Assembly (NCBI GenBank): GCA_027382625.1
Contig: JAJKFJ010022164.1
Location: 1-64,000, forward strand
Origin: Tetmemena sp. SeJ-2015
Lineage: Eukaryota; Ciliophora; Spirotrichea; Sporadotrichida; Oxytrichidae
DNA: 64,000 bases
Direction: 5' to 3'
The notes under the pieces are model-generated. The model was not told the DNA's origin. It saw only the letters and a program-made list of their open reading frames with translations, and ran no database searches. Every line of letters begins with the position of its first letter. The first letter of the stretch is position 1. Positions 1 through 12,690 of the stretch are shown here, one piece after another. Made by a program: the position numbers and the translations under genes.

Positions 1-2
1 AA

Positions 3-71
3 CTAAATCCCTCTGATAGAACTAACGTCGTTGAGGTATTTGTCAACTCTTATGACTTCAACTAACTCTGA
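3..71 (+). CDS. C-terminal tail of an upstream gene (partial)
   Basis: An open frame enters from the left edge and ends at TGA (69-71) after 22 codons. It reads as ordinary protein (ending VNSYDFNQL) with TAA used as glutamine. Only the extreme C-terminus is visible and no family can be named. The roughly 90 bp to the next start codon is AT-rich spacer. Confidence 0.4.
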
Positions 72-160
72 GAATATATAATTTCATTACGAATCCATTT
101 TCTTTCATCAATAGGAATATAAGTAAGCTAGATTTAAGATATTAGTATTTAATAAAGCAA

Positions 161-2770
161 ATGAGAATCTTCTCTACAGCTACTCTCCTCGTAAATTGAT
201 TTATTCTTTTTCATATTCACTATTTTATGAAATGATTTTATCTTTATCGATAGTGGCCTACGCTGACGAAACTTGCAGATTTGCTCCGAGTTTCAATAAA
301 GCTAATATACTTGCCGATGCTCAAGCTAGGCAATAATTCTTAGACAAATTTAAAAATAGTATTGTCCTTCTTTCTTTATTTGATGTATATTAAATTAAAG
401 ATAATAAAAAATCCTTTTATCTAATAAGTGTTATTTAGACAAGTTCATAAGTCAAGAAGCTAAGTTCTTCAGAGGAATTGGAACTGACTCTACAGGTCTC
501 ATTTTTATTATTCACCTAATCCTAAATTAATATTGACGACAGAACTGGAATGCCTCTTGACGTCACTCAATTCCAAAAGGCGGATTAGTTAAGTGAAGCT
601 CTCCATATTGCTCTACTTGCTAAAGCCATCAGCAATGACTTAGATTTATATTTAATCTTTAACTTTAATGAGCCAAAAGCACTTTTGATTTACCAGTAGG
701 CTGAGGCTTATGAACTTGCTGAAAAGAAAATAGCTGCCTACGAATGGATTCTGAAAGGCGAATAAGACGTCTAAGATATCCAATCCAGAATCCTTGGTAA
801 TGAACAAAAGGGAGCTCTCTTTTGGTCTGTTTTCTCATTATCTGAGGCTCTTGAGCAAGCTAACTTTTTAGACCTTGCTTAAAGATACAGGTAATTTTAA
901 CAGAGATTACTATCAAATACGTCATCAGAAGAGAATAACAGTGAACTCATGAATCTCGCACAGTACTATTCTGGAAAAGATAAAACTAAATCACTCTCTG
1001 TCAGCAAGGACTTCGATGAAGTGTAATATCTCTTCTTTCCTTTCCTCGATGATTCTCAAATCAAGCAATCACTAGAGAAACAAGAGTAGATTAAAACGAA
1101 TCAAGCAGCTTCGAGAGCAGCTGCAGGCTTATTTAAATCAGAAAAGGGTTCTGACTAATTTACTGTTCAATTAATTAAAGATTGAAAAGTCGAGCTATCT
1201 CTTTCTTGGAAAAGTAAGGCCAGAGCAGTTCTTATGAAGAATGCTTAACTTCTTGCAGAGTGAATATTTATCTATGGAACAGCAACTGCTGCTTTCTAAA
1301 TAGAGGGTGCTTCAAGTACTAATGGAAGAGGACCTAGTATTTGGGACGATTTTTGCAAAATCAAGGGAAAGATTAACAACGGCGATGATGGCTCTGTTGC
1401 TGATGATTTTTATCACAAGTACCAATAAGACATCAAAATGATAAGTTAATCAAGAGGGAGTTGACTTTTACTCTAAATAAACACGGCATCTAGCCTTGGG
1501 TTACTCTTTAAATTCAAGATAAGACTGCTACAGGGGCTTGGCTAGGAACTAAGATAATTAAGAACATTATAATTTTTTTATTCTAATATAATTGACCAGT
1601 TTAATGACTACGCTGATTTCTGCTTCAAGACTTTTGGACCAAAGGTTACTAAATGGCTGACTTTCAATGAGCCATGGACCTTCACTTGGCTTGGATACGG
1701 AACTGGAGGAAACGCCCCAGGAAGAAGTAAACGATTGCGATACTGTTGGCGGTGGTGGTAATTCTAAGTTTTGCACACTGTGATTCTTTGCCACGGCACA
1801 GCTGTGAAGACTTACAGAGACAAGTACCAGTCAGCCTAGAAAGGTATGATTGGTTGGACTTTAAACACCGGCTATGGTGAGCCTTGGAACGCGACAAATC
1901 CAGACGACTTGCTTGCCGTTGACATTAACACCCAGTTCAACTTTGCTTGGTATATGGATCCTATCCACTTTGGAAAGTACCCTGACGTCATGGTTTAGCA
2001 AGTAGGAGATAGACTTCCTAAGTTCACCGACGATTAAGTCAATCTTATCAAAGGAAGCTATGACTTTATTGGATTAAACCACTACACGTCATCATACAAC
2101 AAAAAGAACAACAGAACTGGCAACGACTGGCAAAGCGACATTATGGTAGACTCATCCTCTACCAATTAATTTTAATGCAAGCGGCCATGTAATCGGCCCT
2201 AGAGCTGAGTCTGGCTGGCTTTTCGTTTACCCAGAAGGGCTCAGAGGTCTTCTTAACTGGATCGATAAGAGATATAGCTCTCCTTCTTTGAAGCAAAAGA
2301 TATGCGTGTTTGAAAACGGAGTGAGCGTTCCAAATGAGAACAACCTATCTATAGTAGATGCCGTCCACGATTAATTCAGAGTGGAATACTACCAAGGCTA
2401 TATTCAAAAAATGAAGGAAGCTATCACCCTCGACGGAGTTAATGTGATTGCCTACTTTGCTTGGTCTCTCATGGACAACTTCGAGTGGGATGATGGATAT
2501 AGTGTCAGATTTGGAATTCAAATTACAAGGACAACCAAACTCGCTATCTTAAAATTAATTCCTTTACAAGAATAAAATATGTTGATTGGAATGACTTATG
2601 TCGACTACAAGGACAACCTTAGTGATGAAATGTATCTTAAAGACTCCGCATTTTGGTATTCATCATTCATCGCCACTCAGAATATCTAAGTTCAAGTTCC
2701 AAAGATGGAGCTCAAGGACAGAAAGACTCAATTCATAGCAAAGAACAAATTCTTAGCTTCTGAACAGTGA
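161..2770 (+). CDS. GH1 beta-glucosidase-like gene, copy A, main MDS cluster (scrambled)
   Basis: Encodes a secreted protein: a signal peptide from ATG 161, about 380 residues of unrecognised N-terminal region, then a glycoside hydrolase family 1 barrel. GH1 hallmarks are visible: the acid/base motif TFNEPW near 1660-1680, the nucleophile motif VFENG near 2310, and the C-terminal [10 protein letters not shown]. Family members hydrolyse beta-glucosidic bonds with a retaining mechanism; the substrate here cannot be told. The frame is not continuous: several coding pieces are missing from this cluster and sit at 2840-3552. Between 1248 and 1787 this cluster holds alternate MDSs that must be joined with pieces of the other cluster through shared pointers of 4-14 bp. 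Simple IESs also interrupt it. TGA at 2768-2770 ends the protein. In-frame TGA near 1183 and a missing base in the second cluster leave open whether this copy is functional. Confidence 0.8.
191..252 (+). other. IES in GH1-A signal-peptide region
   Basis: Excision between the two GT dinucleotides (191 and 253) joins CTC CTC to GTG GCC and restores a signal peptide running into AYADETCRF, matching copy B. A GT-AG intron ending at 253 would leave the wrong frame. The 2-bp pointer is weak evidence alone. Confidence 0.5.
340..434 (+). other. IES with 8-bp pointer TTAGACAA
   Basis: TTAGACAA occurs at 340-347 and 435-442. Removing 95 bp with one copy restores [14 protein letters not shown], matching NEFLSKYIAQEAKF of copy B, which has no insert here. 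The insert is strongly AT-rich. Confidence 0.9.
501..531 (+). other. IES, 31 bp, pointer ATT
   Basis: Removal between ATT at 501 and ATT at 532 restores STGLIDDRTGM. Copy B has a much larger insert at the equivalent place (about 3890-4480) before DERTGV, so both paralogues are interrupted here. Confidence 0.7.
1248..1264 (+). other. 17-bp micro-MDS of GH1-A
   Basis: This piece consists of pointer ACTTCTTG (also at 3184-3191), a single base C, and pointer AGAGTGAA (also at 3192-3199). Joining it between the two abutting pieces of the second cluster gives EDFTSCRVKDFPEDF in frame. Without it the second cluster reads into TGA. Copy B has an equivalent 22-bp piece at 5181-5202. Confidence 0.85.
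1554..1587 (+). other. IES, 34 bp, pointer ATAATT
   Basis: ATAATT is found at 1554-1559 and 1588-1593. Excision restores [15 protein letters not shown] of the GH1 barrel. Confidence 0.85.
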
Positions 2771-2839
2771 GAAACATTTAAGAAATTAATTTGCAAAATT
2801 TGAAATAGTGATCTAGTTTAAATTTAGACTAATTTTCTT

Positions 2840-3552
2840 CAGGAGATTTGGTCAGCCCAGCTGCTATTTCCAGTTTGTTCCTAGTTAATGAAACTGTAGC
2901 TTCTGCTTGGCTTCTTAACACTCTCTAAGGTGGAGCTGTTCAGACTTAATATGGTGCTGTCGATGCGCTGCACTTCACTGGCTCATAAGTCGAAAATTCT
3001 GTAAGAGCAGTTCTGGGAGTTCTAGGAGGCGTCAGTAATTTGGTCAAAAATAGTTTGTTGAGAGAGAATAAACTCGACTAACTCATGAGTGCCCTTACTA
3101 AATAGCCAAAGTCTCTATCAGTTGAGAGTTTGGGCGAGTTTGAGTTACCTTCGAATGAATTCTCCTCTCCTCGTGAAGACTTCACTTCTTGAGAGTGAAG
3201 GACTTCCCCGAAGACTTTGCATTTGGAACAGAACTATCAAAATGATTGCAAATCTTGGATTGAAGCACTTCCGTATGTCTCTCTCTTGGTCTCGTATTCT
3301 TCCCAAGGGTACCATAGACCAAGTCAATCTTATGAGTTGACTTCTACAATAGCGTGCTTGAACTCTTATCGCTCACGACATAATAAAATGGTTACTCTTT
3401 TCCATTGGGACCTCCCATCTGCTCTTCAAGATAAGTAATACAATTTGTTTATACGCTACAGGTAGATGTACCAATGGAAAGTATGGAGTAAACGATTAAA
3501 TAAAGGAAAATTCTGGCACTGAGCCTTATTTAGTTACTCACACTGTGATTCT
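2840..3552 (+). CDS. GH1 gene copy A, second MDS cluster (interleaved pieces)
   Basis: Holds the MDSs missing from the main cluster, in the same orientation and about 0.1 kb beyond its stop codon. The first part (to 3191) encodes the end of the N-terminal region (FLVNETVASAW onward). The rest supplies GH1 pieces: KDFPEDFAFGT, GLKHFRMSLSWSRILP, the FHWDLPSALQDK strand, and GRCTNGKYGVND. Each piece starts and ends with a repeat shared with the main cluster, for example ATCAAAATGAT at 3236/1432 and CACACTGTGATTCT at 3539/1774. Spacers between pieces are 0-23 bp. The left limit of this cluster and its join to the main cluster near 1230 could not be resolved. Relative to copy B a base is missing near 3359-3363, which shifts the frame. 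Confidence 0.8.
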
Positions 3553-3671
3553 AATTTTAATTGTATATTTAATATCAAGAATCAATGTTTATTGCATTTT
3601 AGCAATTATAATTTTAGGATACAAAGCTTTTTTAATAATTTTATAATAAATTAATATATTTTACAAGATAG

Positions 3672-6883
<3,212 letters not shown>

Positions 6884-7058
6884 GAAATCAAACGCATTCA
6901 ATTTACTTATCTTAATTATGCTCATGATATATCTTTTGCAATAGTCTTAAATGAATGGTAAAATAGAAGAGCGTATTGCATTATATTGTAATGAATAGTA
7001 TAATATGAGGACCTTGAAGTAAAACTACTTAAGAGATATAAACTATTTATTTTGCTGA

Positions 7059-7829
7059 CATTATATGAAGAGTCTGATACTAATCATATCACTGTCTCTG
7101 ATGTGTCTTCTCTGTTTTTGGTGAATGAGACTGTTGCATCAGCATGGTTACTCAATACTCTGTAGGCTGGAGCTGCCTAAACTCAATATGGATCAGTTTA
7201 ATCTCTGGATTCCACTGGATCATAACTAAATATCATATTCCAGAGCAATATTGGCAATATTAGGAGGAGTTAGCCAAAACATAAAGAATGTTTTGGTCAG
7301 ATAGAACAAACTAAATTAACTCATGAGCCCCCTTGCTAAGTCAAGCCAATCTATGTCAGTCGACAGAGTTGGTGAATTTGAGTTGCCTTTATACTAGTTC
7401 TCTAAGACTCGTGAGGACTTCACATTTTGAGAGTGAAGGACTTCCCCGAAGACTTTGCATTTGGAACAGAACTATCAAAATGATTGCAAATCTTGGATTG
7501 AAGCACTTCCGTATGTCGCTCTCTTGGTCTCGTATTCTTCCCCTGGGCATCGTAGACCAAGTCAATCTTATGAGTTGACTTCTACAATAGCGTCCTTGAT
7601 ACTCTCATTGCACACGACATAATAAAACATTTACTCTCTTCCACTGGGACCTCCCATCTGCTCTTCAAGATAAAACTAATTAGCTTATTTTAAAATCAAA
7701 GATTTTAAGAGTAGTATCTCTATTTCTGTGGGAAGATGTACAAACGGAAAGTATGGAATAAATGATTTCTTTATATCTTTGGCACTGAGCCTTATATAGT
7801 AACTCATAATGTCATCCTATCGCATGGAA
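7059..7829 (+). CDS. GH1 gene copy B, second MDS cluster
   Basis: Supplies the pieces missing from the copy B main cluster, in the same order as in copy A. It begins at pointer CATTATATG (7059-7067, shared with 5166-5174), whose use gives QYPLYEESDTNHITVSDV in frame. It continues with FLVNETVASAW, the GLKHFRMSLSWSRILP piece, the VLDTLIAHD piece (intact, unlike copy A) and the GRCTNGKYGIND piece. It ends at pointer CTATCGCATGGAA (7817-7829, shared with 5727-5739). Small IESs interrupt it around 7190-7320. Confidence 0.8.
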
Positions 7830-7983
7830 ATATACTTCCGCATTTTGAATGTTAATTTACAACATTCAGTTGTTGAAAGATATCTACTTTATTTTTGCAT
7901 TTAATGCCTCATAATAAGATAATAAGATAATATGCGCATTTAAATAAAGTGAGAAACAGCAGAAGTTATAATTAGTCTTAATA

Positions 7984-9734
7984 ATGACAAGCACTATTTA
8001 AGAAGTCGGTGATGATGATAAAATTAAAAATGCAATGTTATCTTTCTACTCCCCAAGGCTTTAATAATTAATTCCTAATTTGACATAAACATGCTAAGAT
8101 TCCTTTTTTATAGAATTTAAGAAGGTACCGCAAGAATATCAACTTTCTCTTTATATATATTTTTACTTTGAAAAGGAAATCCAGCCTCTGCTCTAAAGCT
8201 CTGAGAAGCTTTTCACCACTACCTACTAACTGAAGCTAGTTCGCTATTTGATAATAACCCAGGAAGGGGGACGACCAATCGTGGATTTTTAAAATAAGTT
8301 TGGGACAGAGGGCGATTCTTCAACAGAGCTTTCTCACTATCAGCATCTTCTTCTTATCATGAAGCCCAAGGTTCTCATTACCCTTATACAAAAAATGAAT
8401 TTATTAAATGTTGTGGAATGGGTCCACTAGTAATTGCCAAGTGCAGCTATTTGACTGCAACATAAGAGTCATTGAAGAAGACAAGCTGCTCATGATTGGG
8501 ATAATGTACAACCCAACGATGTGCAGAAGAGCAGAGCACTTGATGGTGTTTTGGATGAAGCACCTCCTCAATCAGTTAGAGTGCGAATTTACCAGTAAAC
8601 AAATCAGGCAGACTGTTCCTGACTATGAAGTTTCAGATCCAAAAAAGTTTAGAATGTACCAAGAAATATTCAGTCTTTACCCATCTTACCTTGACATCAA
8701 TCATAATATATTCTTCAATGATATGTCCCAGAAATTCGGAGAGTACATTCGCAAACTGCTGCAGGACGTGTTAGCCTCGAGCAAGGCTAGATATCTACTA
8801 AGCAGGATGTTCATAGTCTAAAATGAAGATGACAAGGTGTTACTGGATCACTCTTTTGTGAAAGATAGTGCTAGAAACATCGATTACTTTAATTCAACGC
8901 ATTTCAAGAACCTTTTGGAGTAATTTGACTTGATCAGGAGAAAGTAGAATTCAAAAAACATTCTCTCTAATCTCAGAAGGCGTAGTGTGCTCAGTAACTA
9001 CAATATTCCAAATACATAAATTCTCAATTTAAAAGTTCGATTTTTAATTAGGGAATAATAGAACATACAACAAAGACACAATTCAGGAGATAGCATCTGC
9101 AATATTTTTACTTGCTAATGAGTTTAATATTTTATTTAAGATATAATATAGATTAATGGATTATTGCTAAAAATCATCAATCGATGAAGCACCAATTTTA
9201 GTTTTGAAATACTTGCATGAGTTTGCGCAAAAATTAAGTTAAGGAAGTCTATGAGAATCGAATGATTAAAGCGATAGTTTAGACTCGCTGAGGTGTATGG
9301 TATTCATAACTTTCATAGCGATTTATTCTCTCGTAGTAATAGTAGGAATAGTCATGCTGCTGATATATGCTTGCGAAATCAGGACTTCAATAAGAAAAAG
9401 ACACATCGATTTCAATGGAGAGTCTTCAATCAGTAGACATCTATCTCATCAGAGTTAAAATTTAAGAACTAGCAGCCTCTTAGGTGATATCTACCAAAGA
9501 CAAAAACTCTAGAGCTAACTAGATCATAATTAATTAAATCACGAGCGAAATCAAAGGGAAAATCTTAAAAATGATGACGCATATATTACAGACAATTTGA
9601 GTAAATCAAATACACGCAAAAATAGAATCGAATCATCTAACAAAAACTAAATTCACTCAGGTTTCTCGGAAAATTAAACAGTTCAGCACTATACATTCGA
9701 TTCTAATAACTCCTCTTAGCTTATTCTAATATGA
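7984..9734 (+). CDS. Unrecognised protein with one C-terminal membrane helix
   Basis: ATG 7984 opens a frame (MTSTIQEVGDDDK) that runs with TAA/TAG as glutamine to about 8400. It shifts at 8395-8440, then continues through NIRVIEEDKLLMIGIMYN and EYIRKLLQDVLASSKARYLL to about 9030, shifts again, and continues via EIASAIFLLANEF. A final stretch from about 9240 has one hydrophobic segment (FITFIAIYSLVVIVGIVMLL, near 9305-9360) and a polar Asn/Ser/Gln-rich tail ending at TGA 9732-9734. The frame changes most probably mark IESs or introns; an ATTT repeat 13 bp apart near 9030 fits one of them. No family recognised. Topology suggests a tail- or single-pass membrane protein. Confidence 0.55.
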
Positions 9735-9930
9735 AAACATTTTGATGATCTATCTTTCTTTAGTAAATCACACTTATAGATATTTATGAATTATGGACTA
9801 TGAATTATGTTCAAACATAATCAATTTTACCATATCTGCCATAGCAATTCAAATTTAAACACGAAATACAAAATGGAATTAGGATTTGAATTAAAGAGGC
9901 AAAGTTAATGCCAAAAGTTAAACTTATTTC

Positions 9931-11138
9931 TCAATACTGGGGAGACTGACTTCCTCTTCTCTCGACATTAGCCTTGGGTGAATATCTGGGAGAGCCCTTG
10001 GGAGAAGGTGACTTTCTGTCCACAGATCTCTACAAAATATTAGTCAAGTCTATAAGAACTTACTCTCTTAGGGGAGTCGTCTCTTCTTCTTCTGTCTCTA
10101 GAGTCGTCTCTTCTCTTGTCGCGGGAGTCGTCTCTTCTTCTCCTGTCGCGAGAGTCGTCTCTTCTTCTGTTATCTCTAGAGTCGTCTCTTCTTCTGTTGT
10201 CTCTGGAGTCGTCTCTTCTGCGATCTCTGTAGCTGTCGCGTCTTCCAGCGCCACCTCCGTTTCTGAAGCCTCCTCTGCCGCCAGATCTGGATCTAGATCT
10301 GCGTCTGGGAGCGCGACAGTCACGAGCGAAGTGGCCTGGCTTTTAGCAGTTGTAGCAATCCTTGTTGCCTCCTCTGCCTCCACGGCCTCTGTCACGGGAA
10401 TCTGATCTCCTGTAATGAATATAGTTAGCTTAATTATTCAGCAGATGTAAATAAGGGTTGCTTTCTGATCAATTCCATTATAAAACCCATTAATACTACT
10501 ATTTTGGCGACTACTTACCCTCTGCCTCTGGCACCTGAGCTTCTTGGATCGAACTTGCCTGATCTCTTTGACCACTCGACTCCAATCTTTTGGCCTCCAA
10601 AGTCTTTGTTGTTGAGCTCCTGAATAGCCTCCTCTGCGTCTCTCTCGTTATCGTAAACGATGAAAGCGTAAGATCCCTACAATAAAAGTTCGTTTATGCC
10701 TAAATATACTTCTTGAGAACACACACTCAAAACACACAGTATCATCAGTAAAGTAAGTAAGTGCTCAACCCTCCCAATAGCGCACATGAAAGTTTAATCC
10801 CCAAAAGGAAGCGATAGATAGCGAAGTTGGAAATAGTAGTAGTAAGTGAAGAAATTGGGAGGGGGCGACAGTTGGGTTAGTCCCACTCATAGTAGTATAT
10901 AGATGATGAGTATGTAGTAGGGCAGCAACATATTCAGTGTCGGAACACATCATTAATGTCGTAAAGTAGTGTAATGATAAGCCGCTCAGTAAATAGCTCA
11001 AGCCCAAATTATAGTTCAGTGTAAGTAGTTGGTGTGCTGTACCTTGAAGTTGATGTTGCAGCTTCCGAACTTCTCGAACTCTCCGAGGAGATCATCTTGT
11101 CTGACGTTTCTGGCAATGTTGCCTACGAAGATGCTCAT
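9931..11138 (-). CDS. SR splicing factor: RRM + CCHC zinc knuckle + Arg/Asp-Ser repeats
   Basis: Four exons on the reverse strand: 11138-11043, 10676-10519, 10409-10064 and 10029-9931, all with GT...AG introns. Exon 1 starts MSIFVGNIARNVRQDDL (RNP2-like VGNI). Exon 2 carries the rest of the RRM (GSYAFIVYDNERDAEEAI). Exon 3 has a CCHC knuckle, CYNCQKPGHFARDC, where Q is encoded by TAA, followed by many RRRDDSRD repeats. Exon 4 ends GSQSPQY and TGA (9931-9933). RRM plus knuckle plus RS-like tail is the layout of SRSF7/RSZ-type splicing regulators that bind pre-mRNA in the nucleus. The 366-nt first intron is long for this window. No IES is needed. Confidence 0.85.
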
Positions 11139-11482
11139 ATCTTACTCTAAATATATTATAGATGAGTCAAAATGAAGATATAGAAATTCAATTTCTAAAA
11201 AATTATCAAATCCTTATTCAATACTTATAAGAAATGTGCACTCATAAATCTTTATATATAAACGAGGAGAGAAAATATTTTATGATATCTCATTTGTTTA
11301 TAATGCAATTTTTTTAAAACAAGCTAATATTTTTTGTTAAATATCTAGAAAATATGAACTAATATTTTATCCAAATTTGTACATCTCTTTACTAGATTTA
11401 GATTAAGCGATAATTATAAATCCTCTTCTTGAATTTGCTATCTAATGGATCTAATTTTTATGCTTAATGAAGTTATGAATAA
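11139..11482. other. AT-rich spacer
   Basis: Between the start of the SR gene and the end of the next reverse gene. Strongly AT-rich with no coding frame I can support; it should include the SR promoter and germline-limited DNA. Confidence 0.5.
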
Positions 11483-12258
11483 TCAAATATGTGGATTCCC
11501 GAGTAGATGATTATCAAAATCAACCAATGTCCAATTCTCAAATTCAGTTTTAAAAAGGATTTTAAAAGTTTTAAAATTTAATTAGAACTCTTTTTATTTT
11601 AAAAGATGGGGAAACCTCTTTTTTTTTAACTTCTTTTTTTTATAAGAAAAACTAATAAATGAATTAAAAGACTCTCACTTCCATCGCTTGAGACCAGATT
11701 AAGTTTGAGATTAGTTTTGATCTTGAATACTAGCTCCATGCTGACACCTTTTATTTTCAGCGATTTATCTCCCATAGAAAATGGATTGCCCAAAAGAGAA
11801 AGCAACGAATTCATATTGCCATCTGGCAAAAATACTCTGACTATGGGCAGTGGGAGAACATCAAGTTCCATCTTCTTAATATTGTTCTTTTTATTAGCCT
11901 GTCTGTCAATTTGAGCACCTAAGTTGTTATAGAAATCAATTAGCTCAATTGAAAATCTGTAGTTGTTTTCATTCAAAAGCTACAACTTTAAGTTTTTCTA
12001 CTTCAAATGCTCCAAACTCTAGTTAAAAGCACGCGCTATATTGTGCTCGCATGATTAGTTTATGATATCCTAGTCCTGAGTAGAGAGAGCTTTCAAAAGG
12101 GAGAAATAAGCGAACTTAAAGCCTTCGTCCAATTTGTTCTAATGAAATTATATCACAGATTTTGCATTGTCCAAATATTTCTACTCAATCTCTTTTCTTG
12201 GCTTTATGATATCTGTCAAGTAATATGGGAATTTTGGACTCCGCAAAATAGAATAAAT
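11483..12258 (-). CDS. Tim44/mL45-like domain protein (5' end unresolved)
   Basis: Reverse-strand frame that includes YYLTDIIKPRKEIEQKYL, DEGFKFAYFSLLKALST and FSIELIDFYNNLGAQID. After removal of an IES it ends ENWTLVDFDNHLLGNPHI and TGA (11483-11485). A helical start, an alpha+beta middle and a terminal W-x-L-V-D-x-D strand resemble the Tim44/mL45 (mitochondrial import motor or large mitoribosomal subunit) fold. This is a pattern judgement and a profile search is needed. Coding signal fades upstream of about 12258; a first MDS or exon with a targeting sequence may lie further right. Confidence 0.45.
11541..11677 (-). other. IES, 137 bp, pointer TGAGA
   Basis: TGAGA (plus strand TCTCA) occurs at 11536-11540 and 11673-11677. 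Excision joins SSDGSE to NWTLVDFD in frame. The insert includes homopolymer-rich AT sequence. Confidence 0.75.
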
Positions 12259-12690
12259 ACTCAAGTTATTAAGGAAATTTTAATACGAAAACATTTGATT
12301 TTTGTTCAAAATATTTCTTTTTACTAAAACTTTGTGTTTTTAACTTTAGTCCTATGCAACTGTATTTTAGTTTAATATTTTGCATTTAAAATTACTGTAA
12401 ATTTCGATTTTATCATTATTAAGTTGATTTTGAAACTAGTAAGGTAATTTTAAGTCAGCAGGCTTTATGAAAACATATGATTAAAAAAATTATGCTTCAC
12501 TAGAGAGCTGAAGCTTCTTGAGATTTGGTTTTTCTTTAAAATAAATAAGTGTATTTAATCTGTAGAAGGAGATTTTTGACTATCATTTTGCTTTTAATCT
12601 ATGGTTAAATTAATTTCTATATTTTAAACATAATTTTTCATTTAAATGCATTAAATCTCTAAATTTCTTAAAAATAAATATTAAAGAGTT
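12259..12690. other. AT-rich spacer
   Basis: Long runs of A and T and scattered stops. I see no convincing gene; it could contain an unrecognised 5' exon or MDS of the Tim44/mL45-like gene. Confidence 0.4.

Noticed and set aside
1180..1265. TGA as a sense codon (Trp or other) in GH1 genes
   Set aside because: Most such TGAs vanish once scrambled pieces are joined, and other genes here end cleanly at TGA; general TGA recoding is not needed.
9974..10405. Open frames of 111-143 codons, Ser/Val- or Glu/Thr-rich, on both strands
   Set aside because: They are shadows of the Arg/Asp-Ser repeats of the SR protein exon; the correct reverse frame gives RRM, zinc knuckle and RS-like tail with proper intron borders.
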